64,000 bases of DNA from an uncultured Porphyromonadaceae bacterium (GCA_900538705.1 UPZG01000001.1:868001-932000); one strand, 5' to 3'; shown: positions 1 through 9,020, counted from the stretch's first letter. Notes: generated by a model not told the origin, from the sequence alone. Numbers and translations are program-made.

Positions 1-2
1 AG

Positions 3-524
3 TTTGAAAAAGTGATAAGTGTGTGCCGCGATGTGTTTGCCAAAAAACTGAAAGATTATGGAGCTTCATGGCGCATCTTACGGCCTACATCATTGACCGA
101 CCAAATATATATCAAGGCCAACCGCATAAGAACTTTGGAGACGAAAGGCGAGCATCGTGTGGCAGAAGGTGTCCGTCCTGAATTGATAGGTATTGTCAAT
201 TATGGAATTATAGGGCTTATACAGTTGGCGTTAGGTCCCTCGCGCGGCGATGATCTAACCGAAGATGAGGCACTTGCCTTGTATGACAAGTATATGACAC
301 AAACCAAGGAGCTGATGTATGCCAAAAACCACGACTACGACGAAGCGTGGCGGCTGATGCGCATGACTTCTTATACTGACATGATACTTACCAAGATACA
401 TCGTACAAAACAGATAGAAGACCATGCCGGTCGCACCTTGGTGTCGGAGGGTATAGATGCCAATTATATGGATATGATAAACTATGCATTATTTGGCCTG
501 ATAAAGACTGATTATGGCGAATGA
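3..524 (+). CDS. DUF1599 domain protein (5' end outside window)
   Basis: The reading frame is open to the first base of the window, so the true start lies upstream. A GTG at 12 is internal. The visible 170 residues hold two similar halves, each with an aspartate-tyrosine motif followed by a tryptophan-arginine segment (KDYGASWRIL near the start, HDYDEAWRLM near residue 108). This is the DUF1599 pattern, annotated as a nucleotide-modification-associated domain; its biochemical role is not established. The 3' end overlaps the next gene by 11 bases, which suggests translational coupling. The neighbourhood DUF1599 - DoxX-like - tpiA - SPOR - folE is, from memory, a recurring order in Bacteroidales. 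Confidence 0.85.
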   Translation, partial: FEKVISVCRDVFAKKLKDYGASWRILRPTSLTDQIYIKANRIRTLETKGEHRVAEGVRPELIGIVNYGIIGLIQLALGPSRGDDLTEDEALALYDKYMTQTKELMYAKNHDYDEAWRLMRMTSYTDMILTKIHRTKQIEDHAGRTLVSEGIDANYMDMINYALFGLIKTDYGE

Positions 525-1872
525 TACGTTAACGACAGAACAAGACGGTGCACGCAATGCTGCACAAAGTCGCAGTAAGTGGCTTTGCGTGGGTGTGATT
601 GTTGTGCGCGTGATTGTTGGCGTTACGTTTATTGTGTCGGGAGGAGTGAAGCTGATAGATCCCGAGGGCACAATGTATAAGATAGAGGAGTATCTGATGG
701 CCATGAATTTGGCCGGTCTTGCTCCTCTTGCGTTGTTTGTATCGGTCGTTTTGTCTTTGGTAGAGTTTCTTCTGGGGGTAAATACGCTTTTAGGGTCATA
801 TCGCCGAGTTACGCCAGTGCTATTGGCTGTTTTTATGGGCGTAATGACACCGCTGACACTATATTTGGCAATAGCCAATCCTATACACGATTGCGGATGT
901 TTCGGCGATGCCATTGTGCTGACCAACTGGCAAACGTTTTGGAAGAATATCGTACTCGTTGCATTGGTATGGGTGTTGTTGCGCTACAACAGGTGCGCGC
1001 GTTCGATTTTCCATCACGATATGCAGTCGCTGACAGTGCTTTTTGTTCTCCTTTATGGCGCTATAGTGGCATGGATAGGATGTACATACCAGCCGTTGGT
1101 CGATTTCCGTCCATATAAGCGGGGAGTAGATTTGCGCGCTGCACTCTACGGAGATGGAGTTGCTGACCGTGAGTATGATTTTATTTATGAGCGTAACGGA
1201 GAGCAACGAGCCTTTTCGCTTGATAGCCTGCCTGCTGCCGACGATGGATGGCGATTTGTAGAGCGCCGGGAGCATGAAACGCCTCGTACTAATGAGGACG
1301 AAGGGGCAGCTCACTTTGCAATCTATGATGGTAATGAGAATGTAACCGATGATATAGTGGGTACAGACGGATATGTCATAATCATGTTCTCGCCCGATAT
1401 AGAGTGTGCCAGCGATGATGAGGTAAACAAGATAAACGAGTTGTATGATTATTGTCGCGAGTATGGTTATCCATTCTATGCCGTGTCACCCTCCTCGCCG
1501 CGAGCTACCGAGCGATGGCTTGAAGATACAGGCGGCGAATATCCTTTCTATTTCATGGATAAAATAACGATACGCACGATAGCTCGCAACAATCCTTATG
1601 TGGTAGTGTTGAAAGACGGTGTTATATGTCGTAAAAGTACCCCCTCCTTGTTGCCCGATGAGAGTGAGCTGAACGATCGTCTCGAAAATACCAGGTGGCC
1701 TGGAGAAGTAAAGGCGTATAACTTGCCTATACGTGTGTGGCTTCTTGTAGGAGGCTTGGTAATACCGTTGTTGCTATTGCTTGCTACCGAGCGTGTAGCC
1801 TTGTTTGTTGTGCGACGTGTGCGCAACTACTACCGCTCGCGACGCGATGCTGCCCGTAATAACAAGATATAA
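514..1872 (+). CDS. DoxX-like/BT_3980-type integral membrane protein
   Basis: A 452-residue membrane protein. The first 160 residues contain four hydrophobic helices arranged as in DoxX-family proteins, including an early segment with GGVKLIDPEGT and a short Cys pair (HDCGCFGD, about residue 127). A fifth membrane segment lies near residue 175. A long soluble part follows (about 195-405) with a thioredoxin-like feel (VIIMFSPDIECASDDE, then YPFYAVSPSSP), and a last membrane helix lies near 410-430. The soluble part lacks an obvious CxxC, so redox activity is not claimed. The ATG at 514 overlaps the upstream stop and the start looks fixed by this overlap. Probable role in envelope redox or quinone chemistry is inference from the DoxX family. 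Confidence 0.75.
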   Translation: MANDTLTTEQDGARNAAQSRSKWLCVGVIVVRVIVGVTFIVSGGVKLIDPEGTMYKIEEYLMAMNLAGLAPLALFVSVVLSLVEFLLGVNTLLGSYRRVTPVLLAVFMGVMTPLTLYLAIANPIHDCGCFGDAIVLTNWQTFWKNIVLVALVWVLLRYNRCARSIFHHDMQSLTVLFVLLYGAIVAWIGCTYQPLVDFRPYKRGVDLRAALYGDGVADREYDFIYERNGEQRAFSLDSLPAADDGWRFVERREHETPRTNEDEGAAHFAIYDGNENVTDDIVGTDGYVIIMFSPDIECASDDEVNKINELYDYCREYGYPFYAVSPSSPRATERWLEDTGGEYPFYFMDKITIRTIARNNPYVVVLKDGVICRKSTPSLLPDESELNDRLENTRWPGEVKAYNLPIRVWLLVGGLVIPLLLLLATERVALFVVRRVRNYYRSRRDAARNNKI

Positions 1873-1926
1873 ATGTAAATAAACGAAGAAACAAAATATT
1901 ATACTGTATATTAAAATTTTAAGGTT

Positions 1927-2682
1927 ATGAGAAAAAACATTGTTGCAGGAAACTGGAAAATGAACACAACTCTGCAAGAGGGTGTTGATTTGGCAAAAAA
2001 GATTGATGAAGCATTGAAAGGTGTAGAAACAAAGTGCGATGTAATTATAGCAACTCCGTTTACACATCTTGTATCGGTAGTAAATGCCGTTGACGGTTCG
2101 CGTATAGGTGTGGGTGCAGAGAACTGTGCCGACAAACCCGAGGGAGCATTCACCGGTGAGGTGTCGGCAAAGATGGTCGCTTCGACAGGTGCACGCTATG
2201 TCATATTGGGACACTCGGAGCGTCGTGCTTACTATCACGAAACTCCCGAGATGCTCAAAGAGAAAGTAATGTTGGCTCTTGAGTCGGGTCTTACTCCTAT
2301 ATTTTGCGTTGGTGAGGTTCTCTCAGAGAGAGAGGCCGGCAAGCACTTTGAGGTTGTAGCCTCTCAAATCAAAGAGTCTCTTTTCAACCTTACAGCCGAA
2401 GAGTTTGGCAAACTGATAGTAGCCTACGAGCCTGTATGGGCAATTGGTACGGGTAAGACTGCTACTGCCGAACAAGCTGAAGAGATGCATGCCTTCATTC
2501 GCAAGACTGTAGAAGAGAAATACGGTAAGACTGTAGCCGAAGATTTGTCCATATTGTATGGTGGCAGTTGCAAGCCCTCTAATGCAGCCGAGCTCTTTGC
2601 CAAACCCGATGTCGATGGCGGTTTGATAGGAGGTGCAGCCCTTAAAGCCGACTCGTTTATGGGTATTGTGACAGCATTTTGA
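1927..2682 (+). CDS. tpiA: triosephosphate isomerase
   Basis: A 251-residue enzyme that interconverts dihydroxyacetone phosphate and glyceraldehyde 3-phosphate in glycolysis and gluconeogenesis, in the cytoplasm. All catalytic elements are visible: the N-terminal NWKMN motif with Lys11, the His in VILGHSERR (about residue 96), and the signature AYEPVWAIGTGK with the catalytic Glu, followed by phosphate-binding LYGGSCKP. Length is normal for the family. The ATG follows a 54-base gap after the DoxX-like gene with no terminator between them, so the two may be co-transcribed. A perfect hairpin terminator follows the stop. Confidence 0.97.
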   Translation: MRKNIVAGNWKMNTTLQEGVDLAKKIDEALKGVETKCDVIIATPFTHLVSVVNAVDGSRIGVGAENCADKPEGAFTGEVSAKMVASTGARYVILGHSERRAYYHETPEMLKEKVMLALESGLTPIFCVGEVLSEREAGKHFEVVASQIKESLFNLTAEEFGKLIVAYEPVWAIGTGKTATAEQAEEMHAFIRKTVEEKYGKTVAEDLSILYGGSCKPSNAAELFAKPDVDGGLIGGAALKADSFMGIVTAF

Positions 2683-2699
2683 TAAATAGCTGGGATTAT

Positions 2700-2741
2700 A
2701 AGGCTGCAAAAATAAGAAAAAATGCTTATTTTTGCAGCCTT
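2700..2741 (+). terminator. 17-bp perfect hairpin after tpiA
   Basis: Arms 2700-2716 and 2725-2741 are perfect inverted copies around an 8-base loop, 18 bases after the tpiA stop. The A/T-rich part of the stem works in both senses. The right arm also contains a -7-like element (see 2727-2734). Confidence 0.75.
2727..2734 (+). promoter_or_regulatory. possible -7 element for the SPOR gene, inside the terminator
   Basis: TATTTTTG fits the Bacteroidota TAnnTTTG consensus and lies about 30 bases before the preferred SPOR start at 2765. A CTG stands 20 bases upstream where TTG is expected, so the -33 match is imperfect. Because the stem is symmetrical, the minus strand carries the same octamer. 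Confidence 0.4.
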
Positions 2742-2764
2742 ATCTTTATAGTATAGGAAAGCGT

Positions 2765-3262
2765 ATGAAAAAGACCTATTGTTTGGCTTTGTGTATCGCA
2801 GCTTGCCTGATGGGCTTTGCTGTATCGGCGCAAACGGCTACTGTAGCCGACGGTGATACGTCGATAGTACAATACCTCGAGCGTCACGATACGGGTGGCG
2901 TAGTGAAGATTGTGCAACCGGCTGCTTTGGCACAACGCTTGTCGCGAGCAGATGTAACGCAGGCCGGACAACGTTCGCTGACGGTGTATAGAGTGCAACT
3001 CTTCTCAGACAATCGCTCTACCACTGCCAAGGCCGAGGCCGACCGTCGTGCAGCGCGTGTACGTGAAGTCTTTACCGATGTAGATGTGTATGTTACTTTT
3101 ACATCACCGTTCTGGCGCCTTAGAGTAGGTAATTTCCGCAGTTATGAAGATGCTAACAAAATATTGCATGAACTGAAAAACGCTTTTCCAGATATGGCAT
3201 CCGAGATGCGTATAGTGCGCGACCGCGCCAATGTAGAGATGCTGGATTATATCAACGATTGA
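2765..3262 (+). CDS. secreted SPOR-domain protein
   Basis: A 165-residue exported protein. The start at 2765 is preferred over an in-frame ATG at 2732 because it puts a normal signal peptide first (MKKTYCLALCIAACLMGFAVSAQ), and because 2732 falls inside the terminator hairpin. Residues of about 85-155 form a SPOR (sporulation-related repeat) domain: YRVQLFSDN, then paired helices, then the WRLRVGNF strand and EDANKILHEL helix. SPOR domains bind denuded peptidoglycan glycan strands at division sites (family knowledge). It ends 10 bases before folE, so the two form an operon. Confidence 0.85.
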   Translation: MKKTYCLALCIAACLMGFAVSAQTATVADGDTSIVQYLERHDTGGVVKIVQPAALAQRLSRADVTQAGQRSLTVYRVQLFSDNRSTTAKAEADRRAARVREVFTDVDVYVTFTSPFWRLRVGNFRSYEDANKILHELKNAFPDMASEMRIVRDRANVEMLDYIND

Positions 3263-3272
3263 GAAAGAAAAG

Positions 3273-3857
3273 ATGATGAAACAAGGTGACCTGCTTGATG
3301 AGGAACGCCTCAAGCAGTTAGAGTACCATTATCGCAGCATATTGTCGCTGCTTGGAGAAGACCCCAACCGTGAGGGGTTGCTGAATACACCCCGGCGCAC
3401 GGCAAAAGCCATGTCGTATTTGACGCAAGGATATAGACAGAGTGCCGAGGAGGTGATAAAATCGGCGGTGTTCGATTATGCCGGGTCGCAAGTGATAATT
3501 GTACGCGATATAGAGTTTTACTCTATGTGCGAACATCATATATTGCCCTTTTTCGGGAAGGTACACATAGGGTACGTTCCCGATGGGAAAATGGTAGGAT
3601 TGAGTAAAATAGCTCGTCTCGTAGAGGTGTATGCCCGCCGGCTACAGGTGCAGGAACGCCTTACACGCGAGTTGTGTGAAAGTCTTTATAAGATACTTCC
3701 TACCCGAGGCGTAATCGTGATGGTAGAAGCACAACACTTGTGCATACAGATGCGCGGAATAGAAAAACAAGGCTCGCAAACGGTAACCATAGAATATGCC
3801 GGATGTTTTACCGACGAAGCCAAGCGTGCTGAGTTTATGCGTCTGATAGGTCGTTAA
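3273..3857 (+). CDS. folE: GTP cyclohydrolase I
   Basis: A 194-residue type I GTP cyclohydrolase, which converts GTP to 7,8-dihydroneopterin triphosphate at the entry to the folate and queuosine routes. Zinc ligands are visible: Cys86 and His89 in SMCEHHILPF, and Cys157 in HLCIQMRG. The segment EGLLNTPRRTAKA is the usual family signature. Length is close to other bacterial FolE proteins. It starts with tandem ATGs at 3273 and 3276 after an AG-rich leader and follows the SPOR gene by 10 bases. Confidence 0.96.
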   Translation: MMKQGDLLDEERLKQLEYHYRSILSLLGEDPNREGLLNTPRRTAKAMSYLTQGYRQSAEEVIKSAVFDYAGSQVIIVRDIEFYSMCEHHILPFFGKVHIGYVPDGKMVGLSKIARLVEVYARRLQVQERLTRELCESLYKILPTRGVIVMVEAQHLCIQMRGIEKQGSQTVTIEYAGCFTDEAKRAEFMRLIGR

Positions 3858-3909
3858 TCCCTGCAAAAGGGTGACTTTATTGATGAAAAATCGAGAATAG
3901 TTTCTTGTT

Positions 3910-4021
3910 ATTAAAGGGTATAGTGTCGCCGCGAAAGATAGACGAGACGAACCTTTTAATTTCGTAAATAGTATAAGACATGGAATGCCGGTTTGTTAGG
4001 TATGCACCATGTCTTGTTTTT
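3910..4021 (+). terminator. folE 3' hairpins, second one a likely terminator
   Basis: Two hairpins lie in the 326-base gap after folE. The first has 10-base arms at 3910-3919 and 3951-3960 with one G-U pair. The second has 9-base arms at 3975-3983 and 4007-4015 and is followed by a T-rich run, so it is the better terminator. The rest of the gap (4022-4183) holds the promoter and leader of the next gene. Confidence 0.65.
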
Positions 4022-4111
4022 TATATTGATGTAAACGTTATTTAAAAGGCACAATTGCGGTTGCTGCGGGTATTGCTTTTATTGTGTTGTCATTGAAAAT
4101 GTATCGAAATT

Positions 4112-4143
4112 TTTGTTTGTTGCCCTTACTTACATTATCTTTG
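4112..4143 (+). promoter_or_regulatory. Bacteroidota promoter of the C1 peptidase gene
   Basis: TTTG at 4112-4115, exactly 20 bases, then TATCTTTG at 4136-4143. This is a full match to the TTTG / TAnnTTTG promoter class. The start codon is 40 bases downstream. Confidence 0.85.
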
Positions 4144-4183
4144 CAATCTATCTGACATAAACCTTAACCTGAATGCAATAAGT

Positions 4184-5392
4184 ATGAAGAAAAATTTTTT
4201 ATGGGCTATTATCGCCTCTATGACCCTGCCGTTGTATGCGACGGCGCAGAATGCAGATACTACGGCTGTTACCAAGCCGGAGGGTTATCAGTTTACCGAC
4301 ACTAAGGTATTACCTACGACTCCTATCAAGAATCAAGCTCAATCGGGTACGTGCTGGAGTTTTGCCGGTATTGCATTGCTTGAAAATGAGCTGTTGCGTA
4401 TGGGAAAGCCCGAATATGATTTGTCGGAGATGTGGATTGTACGTTACTGTTACCTCGATAAGTTGGCACGTTTTGTACGTTATCATGGTAAAGTAGAGTT
4501 TGCCGGAGGTGGCGGTGTGATAGATGTGCCGTATGTGGCCACCCAACATGGTCTTGTTCCCGAGGAAGTGTATGCCGGGTTGAATTATGGAGAAAAAAAG
4601 CATAATCATGGAGAACTCGATAGGGTAATGAGAGCTTATGCCGATGCTATAGTGAGTGGTAACAAGCCCACGACAGCTTGGCTTAACGGTGCAGCTGGTA
4701 TCTTGGATGCCTATTTGGGCGAAGTACCTGAAACCTTCACTTATAATGGCAAGCAATATACCCCTCAGTCGTTTGCTGCCTCGTTGGGGTTGAATATGGA
4801 CGATTATGTTTGCATTACTTCGTTTACTCACCATCCATTTTATACGACTTTCCCTGTAGAAGTGCCCGATAACTGGTTGCAAGGCGACTCCTATAATGTA
4901 CCTCTTGATGAGCTGGTGCAGATTGTAGATGCAGCTATCGACAATGGTTATAGTGTGCTGTGGGCTGCCGATGTGAGCGAGAAGGGCTTTAATCGTAAGG
5001 GCGGTTTCATGGTATGCCCGGCAGAAAAATTGCGTGAAGATATGTCGGAAGGTGAGTGGCTCAACTGGTCGAAGATGACCGAGAAAGAGCGCGAGGAGCA
5101 GCAGTATAAATTGGATGCCCCGGGTAATGAACTCACCGTAACGCAAGAGATGCGTCAGCAAGCTTACGATAACTACGAGACGACCGACGATCACGGTATG
5201 TTGCTCATGGGTAAGGCTGTAGACCAAATAGGTAACAAGTATTACAAAGTAAAAAACTCATGGAGTACCGAGAATGGTTATGATGGGTATTACTATGTAT
5301 CGATACCTTATTTCCGCTATAAGACGCTTAATATTGTTGTGAACAAGCATGCTATTCCCGCTGATTTACGTGCTAAAATGGGAATAAAGTAA
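4184..5392 (+). CDS. secreted C1-family (bleomycin hydrolase/PepC-type) cysteine peptidase
   Basis: A 402-residue papain-fold peptidase with a signal peptide (about residues 1-21, ending in YATA). The catalytic Cys57 sits in SGTCWSF, the His in DDHGMLLMGKA (about residue 340), and the Asn in VKNSWSTENGYDGYYYVS. A Gln before the Cys (NQAQSGTC) can serve as the oxyanion residue. The organisation matches aminopeptidase C/bleomycin hydrolase (family C1B), which are usually cytosolic. An exported version is common in Bacteroidales and suggests peptide trimming in the periplasm. It has its own promoter and a terminator 54 bases past the stop, so it is monocistronic. Confidence 0.9.
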   Translation: MKKNFLWAIIASMTLPLYATAQNADTTAVTKPEGYQFTDTKVLPTTPIKNQAQSGTCWSFAGIALLENELLRMGKPEYDLSEMWIVRYCYLDKLARFVRYHGKVEFAGGGGVIDVPYVATQHGLVPEEVYAGLNYGEKKHNHGELDRVMRAYADAIVSGNKPTTAWLNGAAGILDAYLGEVPETFTYNGKQYTPQSFAASLGLNMDDYVCITSFTHHPFYTTFPVEVPDNWLQGDSYNVPLDELVQIVDAAIDNGYSVLWAADVSEKGFNRKGGFMVCPAEKLREDMSEGEWLNWSKMTEKEREEQQYKLDAPGNELTVTQEMRQQAYDNYETTDDHGMLLMGKAVDQIGNKYYKVKNSWSTENGYDGYYYVSIPYFRYKTLNIVVNKHAIPADLRAKMGIK

Positions 5393-5445
5393 GCATGGCT
5401 ATTTTTGTTGCTGATCTCATTTGATATGAAAGGTATTTATACGCC

Positions 5446-5486
5446 AAGAGTCCTGCCGCACAAGTCGTGTGGTGGGACTCTTTGTC
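5446..5486 (+). terminator. terminator after the C1 peptidase gene
   Basis: Arms 5446-5453 and 5475-5482 (AAGAGTCC / GGACTCTT) with a further inner GCACA/GTGTG pairing, followed by a short T run. It lies about 50 bases after the stop. Confidence 0.75.
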
Positions 5487-5638
5487 GTATTAAATTGTCG
5501 TATGTAATGACTACGAATGTGCTGCAGATGTCAGAAGTCGGTCGGCAATATGAAATCTGCCGGATACTTAAATATCCTATCGTTATTCGAGAATAAGGTG
5601 AGTTACACGGTTTTATTATTAAAGCAAAAATTATTTAT

Positions 5639-6544
5639 ATGTTGAGCTTTCAGCCCATAACACTTGCTTCAATGCAAGAGATATACCACTATTTGCAGTT
5701 GTCACGCAGCCGAACCTGCGACTTTACCGTAGGGGGCATTTACATGTGGATAAAATATTTTGATTATTGCTATTGCATACAGGATGATACTCTTTTTATC
5801 AAGGGACGTCTCGAAGATGATAGGCGTAAGGTCGCCTTTTCTTTACCGTTGGGTGCAGCTCCGCTGGGTCGGTCGGTGAGTATGATAGAGGAGTATTGTC
5901 GAGCACATGGCTTAAAACCCAATATGTCGGCTGTTCCAGAGGATACTTTGCCCGCATTGCAAGAAGCATTCCCTTCTTGTCAGATCAGCGAGCTTGTCGA
6001 TTGGGGCGACTATCTGTACGACAGCCATTCGCTGGCCACTCTTATGGGGCATAAGTATAATAAGAAACGCAATAGAGTAAACAAGTTTATGCGTGAATAT
6101 ACGGGATATGAGTATCGTCGTCTTTTGCCTGACGATGTCTCTGCCGTACGTTCGTTCTTTGAGGAGAGTTATTGCCATCAGGCAGATTTCAGTGAGATGG
6201 CAAAGTATGAGAATAATTCTGTGTTACAGGTGCTTGATAATTACAGCCAGCTTGTAGCATTGGGCTTTTCGGGGGGATATATTGTCGTTGATAGCCGTAT
6301 TGTGGCCTTTACGATAGGAGAAGTACTTGGTGATACGCTCTATGTACATATCGAGAAGGCTCTCTACGACTATGCCGGGTCGTATGAAATGATAAACTAT
6401 TGCTATGCTGCAGATTGTTGCCGAGAGCATCCCGAAGTATTGTATATCAATCGTGAAGATGATGCCGGAGATGCCGGATTACGAGAAGCAAAGCAGTCGT
6501 ACAATCCGTTGTGCATTCTCAAGAAATATGATGTTTTCTTATAA
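5639..6544 (+). CDS. DUF2156 (phosphatidylglycerol lysyltransferase-type) protein
   Basis: A 301-residue soluble protein of the DUF2156 group, which has a doubled GNAT-like acyltransferase fold related to the catalytic part of MprF. Visible features are the N-terminal SRTCDFTVGGIYMW segment, the central basic stretch HKYNKKRNRVNKF, and the C-terminal pattern LYVHIEKALYDYAGSYEMINYCYA followed by YINREDDAGDAGLREAKQSYNP, typical of the aminoacyl/acyl acceptor site. There is no membrane domain, so lysyl transfer to lipid cannot be assumed. It converges with rarA, 43 bases away. Confidence 0.85.
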   Translation: MLSFQPITLASMQEIYHYLQLSRSRTCDFTVGGIYMWIKYFDYCYCIQDDTLFIKGRLEDDRRKVAFSLPLGAAPLGRSVSMIEEYCRAHGLKPNMSAVPEDTLPALQEAFPSCQISELVDWGDYLYDSHSLATLMGHKYNKKRNRVNKFMREYTGYEYRRLLPDDVSAVRSFFEESYCHQADFSEMAKYENNSVLQVLDNYSQLVALGFSGGYIVVDSRIVAFTIGEVLGDTLYVHIEKALYDYAGSYEMINYCYAADCCREHPEVLYINREDDAGDAGLREAKQSYNPLCILKKYDVFL

Positions 6545-6587
6545 TGTTACTTATCTGGTCGACCTTGACGGCAAGGTGGATGAGTCG

Positions 6588-7859
6588 CTATTTATAACGT
6601 TCGCCCCATAGGCGGCGCATATTATCGGCAAGTTTTTCTTCGGCCGGGCTGTGTTGTGCTATCCAAAATCTTTGTGCTGTAGCGTCGTCAGGTAGATATT
6701 GCTGAACGACGAAGTGACCCGGATAGTCGTGCGCATAGCGGTATTCTTTGCCGTAGTTTAGTTCTTTCATCAGTTGAGTAGGGGCATTGCGCAAGTGCAG
6801 TGGAACTGGCAGGTTGCCACTCTCCCGCACATATGCGAGAGCACGGTCTATGGCCAGGTATGCTGAGTTGCTTTTGGGACTGGTAGCCAGGTATACAGTT
6901 GTCTCAGCCAAAGGAATACGACCTTCAGGCCATCCTATTTTCTCCAAGGTATCGAAACATGCATTGGCCAGCAGCAAGGCATTGGGATTGGCCAATCCTA
7001 TATCCTCGGCTGCCGATATGACCAGCCGTCGGGCAATGAATGAAGGGTCTTCGCCCCCGTCAATCATGCGGGCAAGCCAATATAGGGCAGCATCGGGGTC
7101 GCTCCCCCGTATGCTTTTGATAAAAGCCGAAATGATGTCATAGTGCATCTCGCCGTTTTTATCGTAGGCCGCGGGATTTTGCTGTAACCGTTCTGTAACG
7201 ATGCGGTCGTTTATAATGAGCGGTTCGCCCTCGGGAGTAGCTTGCTCTATAAGGTCTAAAATGTTGAGTAACTTGCGGGCATCGCCTCCCGCGTATCGGA
7301 AGAGAGCGTTAGTCTCTTCTATTTTTGTTTGCCGCTGTTGTAATATTTTGTCTTGGGTAATGGCACGTTGCAGCAGCTTGTTGAGATGTTCTTGGTCTAA
7401 CGGCTGCAATACATATACCTGGCATCGCGATAGTAAGGGGCGTATCACCTCAAACGATGGATTTTCGGTTGTAGCGCCTATGAGTGTTACCGTACCACGT
7501 TCTACAGCGGCAAGCAAAGAGTCTTGCTGCGATTTGTTGAAACGATGTATTTCGTCGATAAATAGAATAGGGCGTGCTTGTGTAAAGAGGTTCGTACGGC
7601 AACGTTCCAGTACCTCACGTACCTCTTTTACACCGGCCTGCACAGCACTGAGTGTATAAAAGGGGGCTTTGAGCTGTACCGATATAATGTGAGCCAAGGT
7701 AGTCTTGCCTACGCCCGGAGGTCCCCACAAAATAAACGACGAGATATTGCCGCTCTCTATCATGCGGCGTAGTACGGCTCCCTCTCCAACGAGGTGTTCT
7801 TGTCCTATATATTCATCGAGGCTTTTAGGTCTTAGTCTCTCGGCCAAAGGTTGTAGCAT
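6588..7859 (-). CDS. rarA: replication-associated recombination protein A
   Basis: A 423-residue AAA+ ATPase of the RarA/MgsA/WRNIP1 family that acts at stalled replication forks. Walker A is GPPGVGKT at residues 46-53, Walker B/DEIH at 102-105, sensor 1 in LIGATTENPSF, and the arginine-finger region in LLSRCQVY. The C-terminal half (RGSDPDAALYWLARMIDGGEDP, SLIAxRR-like segment) is the RarA-specific tetramerisation domain. Length is standard. It has its own upstream promoter (7921-7951) and is divergent from the ZIP transporter gene. Confidence 0.95.
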   Translation of the reverse strand: MLQPLAERLRPKSLDEYIGQEHLVGEGAVLRRMIESGNISSFILWGPPGVGKTTLAHIISVQLKAPFYTLSAVQAGVKEVREVLERCRTNLFTQARPILFIDEIHRFNKSQQDSLLAAVERGTVTLIGATTENPSFEVIRPLLSRCQVYVLQPLDQEHLNKLLQRAITQDKILQQRQTKIEETNALFRYAGGDARKLLNILDLIEQATPEGEPLIINDRIVTERLQQNPAAYDKNGEMHYDIISAFIKSIRGSDPDAALYWLARMIDGGEDPSFIARRLVISAAEDIGLANPNALLLANACFDTLEKIGWPEGRIPLAETTVYLATSPKSNSAYLAIDRALAYVRESGNLPVPLHLRNAPTQLMKELNYGKEYRYAHDYPGHFVVQQYLPDDATAQRFWIAQHSPAEEKLADNMRRLWGERYK

Positions 7860-7920
7860 CGTTCTCGCTTGAAAATAATGATATTGTTTTGCTTGCCTTT
7901 TTCAGAAGGCGATATACGTA

Positions 7921-7951
7921 CAAAAGTAAGAGCTTTTTGTTTTATTTGCAA
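7921..7951 (-). promoter_or_regulatory. promoter of rarA
   Basis: Read on the minus strand: TTG at 7951-7949, 20 bases, then TACTTTTG at 7928-7921. It lies about 60 bases before the rarA ATG. Confidence 0.7.
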
Positions 7952-7984
7952 CAGGGCCTTTCTCTATTTCGCTGTAAATAGTTG

Positions 7985-8015
7985 TTGCGTGATATATGGC
8001 AGAATTCTATCTTTG
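7985..8015 (+). promoter_or_regulatory. promoter of the ZIP transporter gene
   Basis: TTG at 7985-7987, 20 bases, TATCTTTG at 8008-8015. The start codon is 43 bases further on. It is arranged back-to-back with the rarA promoter. Confidence 0.8.
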
Positions 8016-8058
8016 CACACAAAATCGAATAGTAGGTATTTTATAAAATAAAACAGAT

Positions 8059-8859
8059 ATGAATGTATTATATCCTCTTTTGCTCACTTTAGGAGCAGGC
8101 CTTGCTACAGGTATAGGTAGTATAATAGCTTTTGTGTCGCGTCGTACCTCGCGCAGGTTCTTCTCTTTTACGTTGGGATTATCGGCAGGCGTAATGTTGT
8201 ATGTTTCGTTTGTAGAACTATTCATGCAGTCACGTGAGCTTTTTGCAACGGAGTGGGGTAGTCGTGGAGGTAGTGTGGGTGTAGCCGTTTTCTTCTTTGT
8301 AGGTATGGTTTTTATAGGACTCATAGATAAGCTGGTCCCTTCGTTTGAGAATCCGCACGAATTGCGTTCGGTAGAGACGATGAACTCTGCTCATCGTCGC
8401 AAGGAGTCGCACTTGTATCATTTGGGTATCATGACAGCCCTTGCCATAGCCATACATAATTTCCCAGAAGGAATAGCCACGTTTATGGCTGCCGAGAGTA
8501 ATCCTACGGTAGGTATAGCCATAGCTGTTGCCATAGCTTTACACAATATACCTGAAGGTATTGCCGTTTCGGTGCCGGTCTATTATGCTACAGGTAGTCG
8601 CAAAAAAGCCTTTCTCTATTCGTTGATATCGGGACTTGCCGAGCCGTTGGGTGCTTTGCTCGCTTTTGCCATATTGATGCCGTTTATTAATGCCGTAGTG
8701 CAGGGTGCCGTTTTGGCAGCTGTGGCAGGTATTATGGTATATATATCGATAGACGAGTTGTTGCCTGCAGCCCGTGAGTATGGCGAACCGCATATTTCTA
8801 TTTATGGCTTGGTGGTAGGTATGATGATAATGGCCGCAAGTCTTATTATATTAGAATAA
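8059..8859 (+). CDS. zupT: ZIP-family metal transporter (ZupT-like)
   Basis: A 266-residue inner-membrane protein with about eight hydrophobic helices. The two metal-site signatures of ZIP proteins are clear: HNFPEGIATF (about residue 132) and HNIPEGIAV (about 161), each contributing His, Asn/Pro and Glu to the binuclear site. Family members import Zn2+ and other divalent metals. A His/Arg-rich loop (HRRKESHLYH) precedes the first motif. It has its own promoter. Metal preference cannot be read from the sequence. Confidence 0.92.
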   Translation: MNVLYPLLLTLGAGLATGIGSIIAFVSRRTSRRFFSFTLGLSAGVMLYVSFVELFMQSRELFATEWGSRGGSVGVAVFFFVGMVFIGLIDKLVPSFENPHELRSVETMNSAHRRKESHLYHLGIMTALAIAIHNFPEGIATFMAAESNPTVGIAIAVAIALHNIPEGIAVSVPVYYATGSRKKAFLYSLISGLAEPLGALLAFAILMPFINAVVQGAVLAAVAGIMVYISIDELLPAAREYGEPHISIYGLVVGMMIMAASLIILE

Positions 8860-8861
8860 TG

Positions 8862-8888
8862 TTAACAATTAACGCGTGTGATTGTTAA
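8862..8888 (+). terminator. weak hairpin after zupT
   Basis: Arms TTAACAAT (8862-8869) and ATTGTTAA (8881-8888), three bases after the stop, with only a short T run. It is the only terminator candidate here. Confidence 0.4.
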
Positions 8889-9020
8889 ATTTTGAAATAT
8901 TGAATGGTCTGTTTAAACCCTTTTGGTCTGAAACTGTCTTAATAACAAAAGCTACCCTCTGATGAGGGGATGCAAGTATAATAAGTTAAAAAGAAAAAAT
9001 CAGAAAAAGGAGAAACAATT

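Noticed and set aside
5405..5596. 63-codon frame after the C1 peptidase gene
   Set aside because: It runs through the terminator hairpin and has no coding character.
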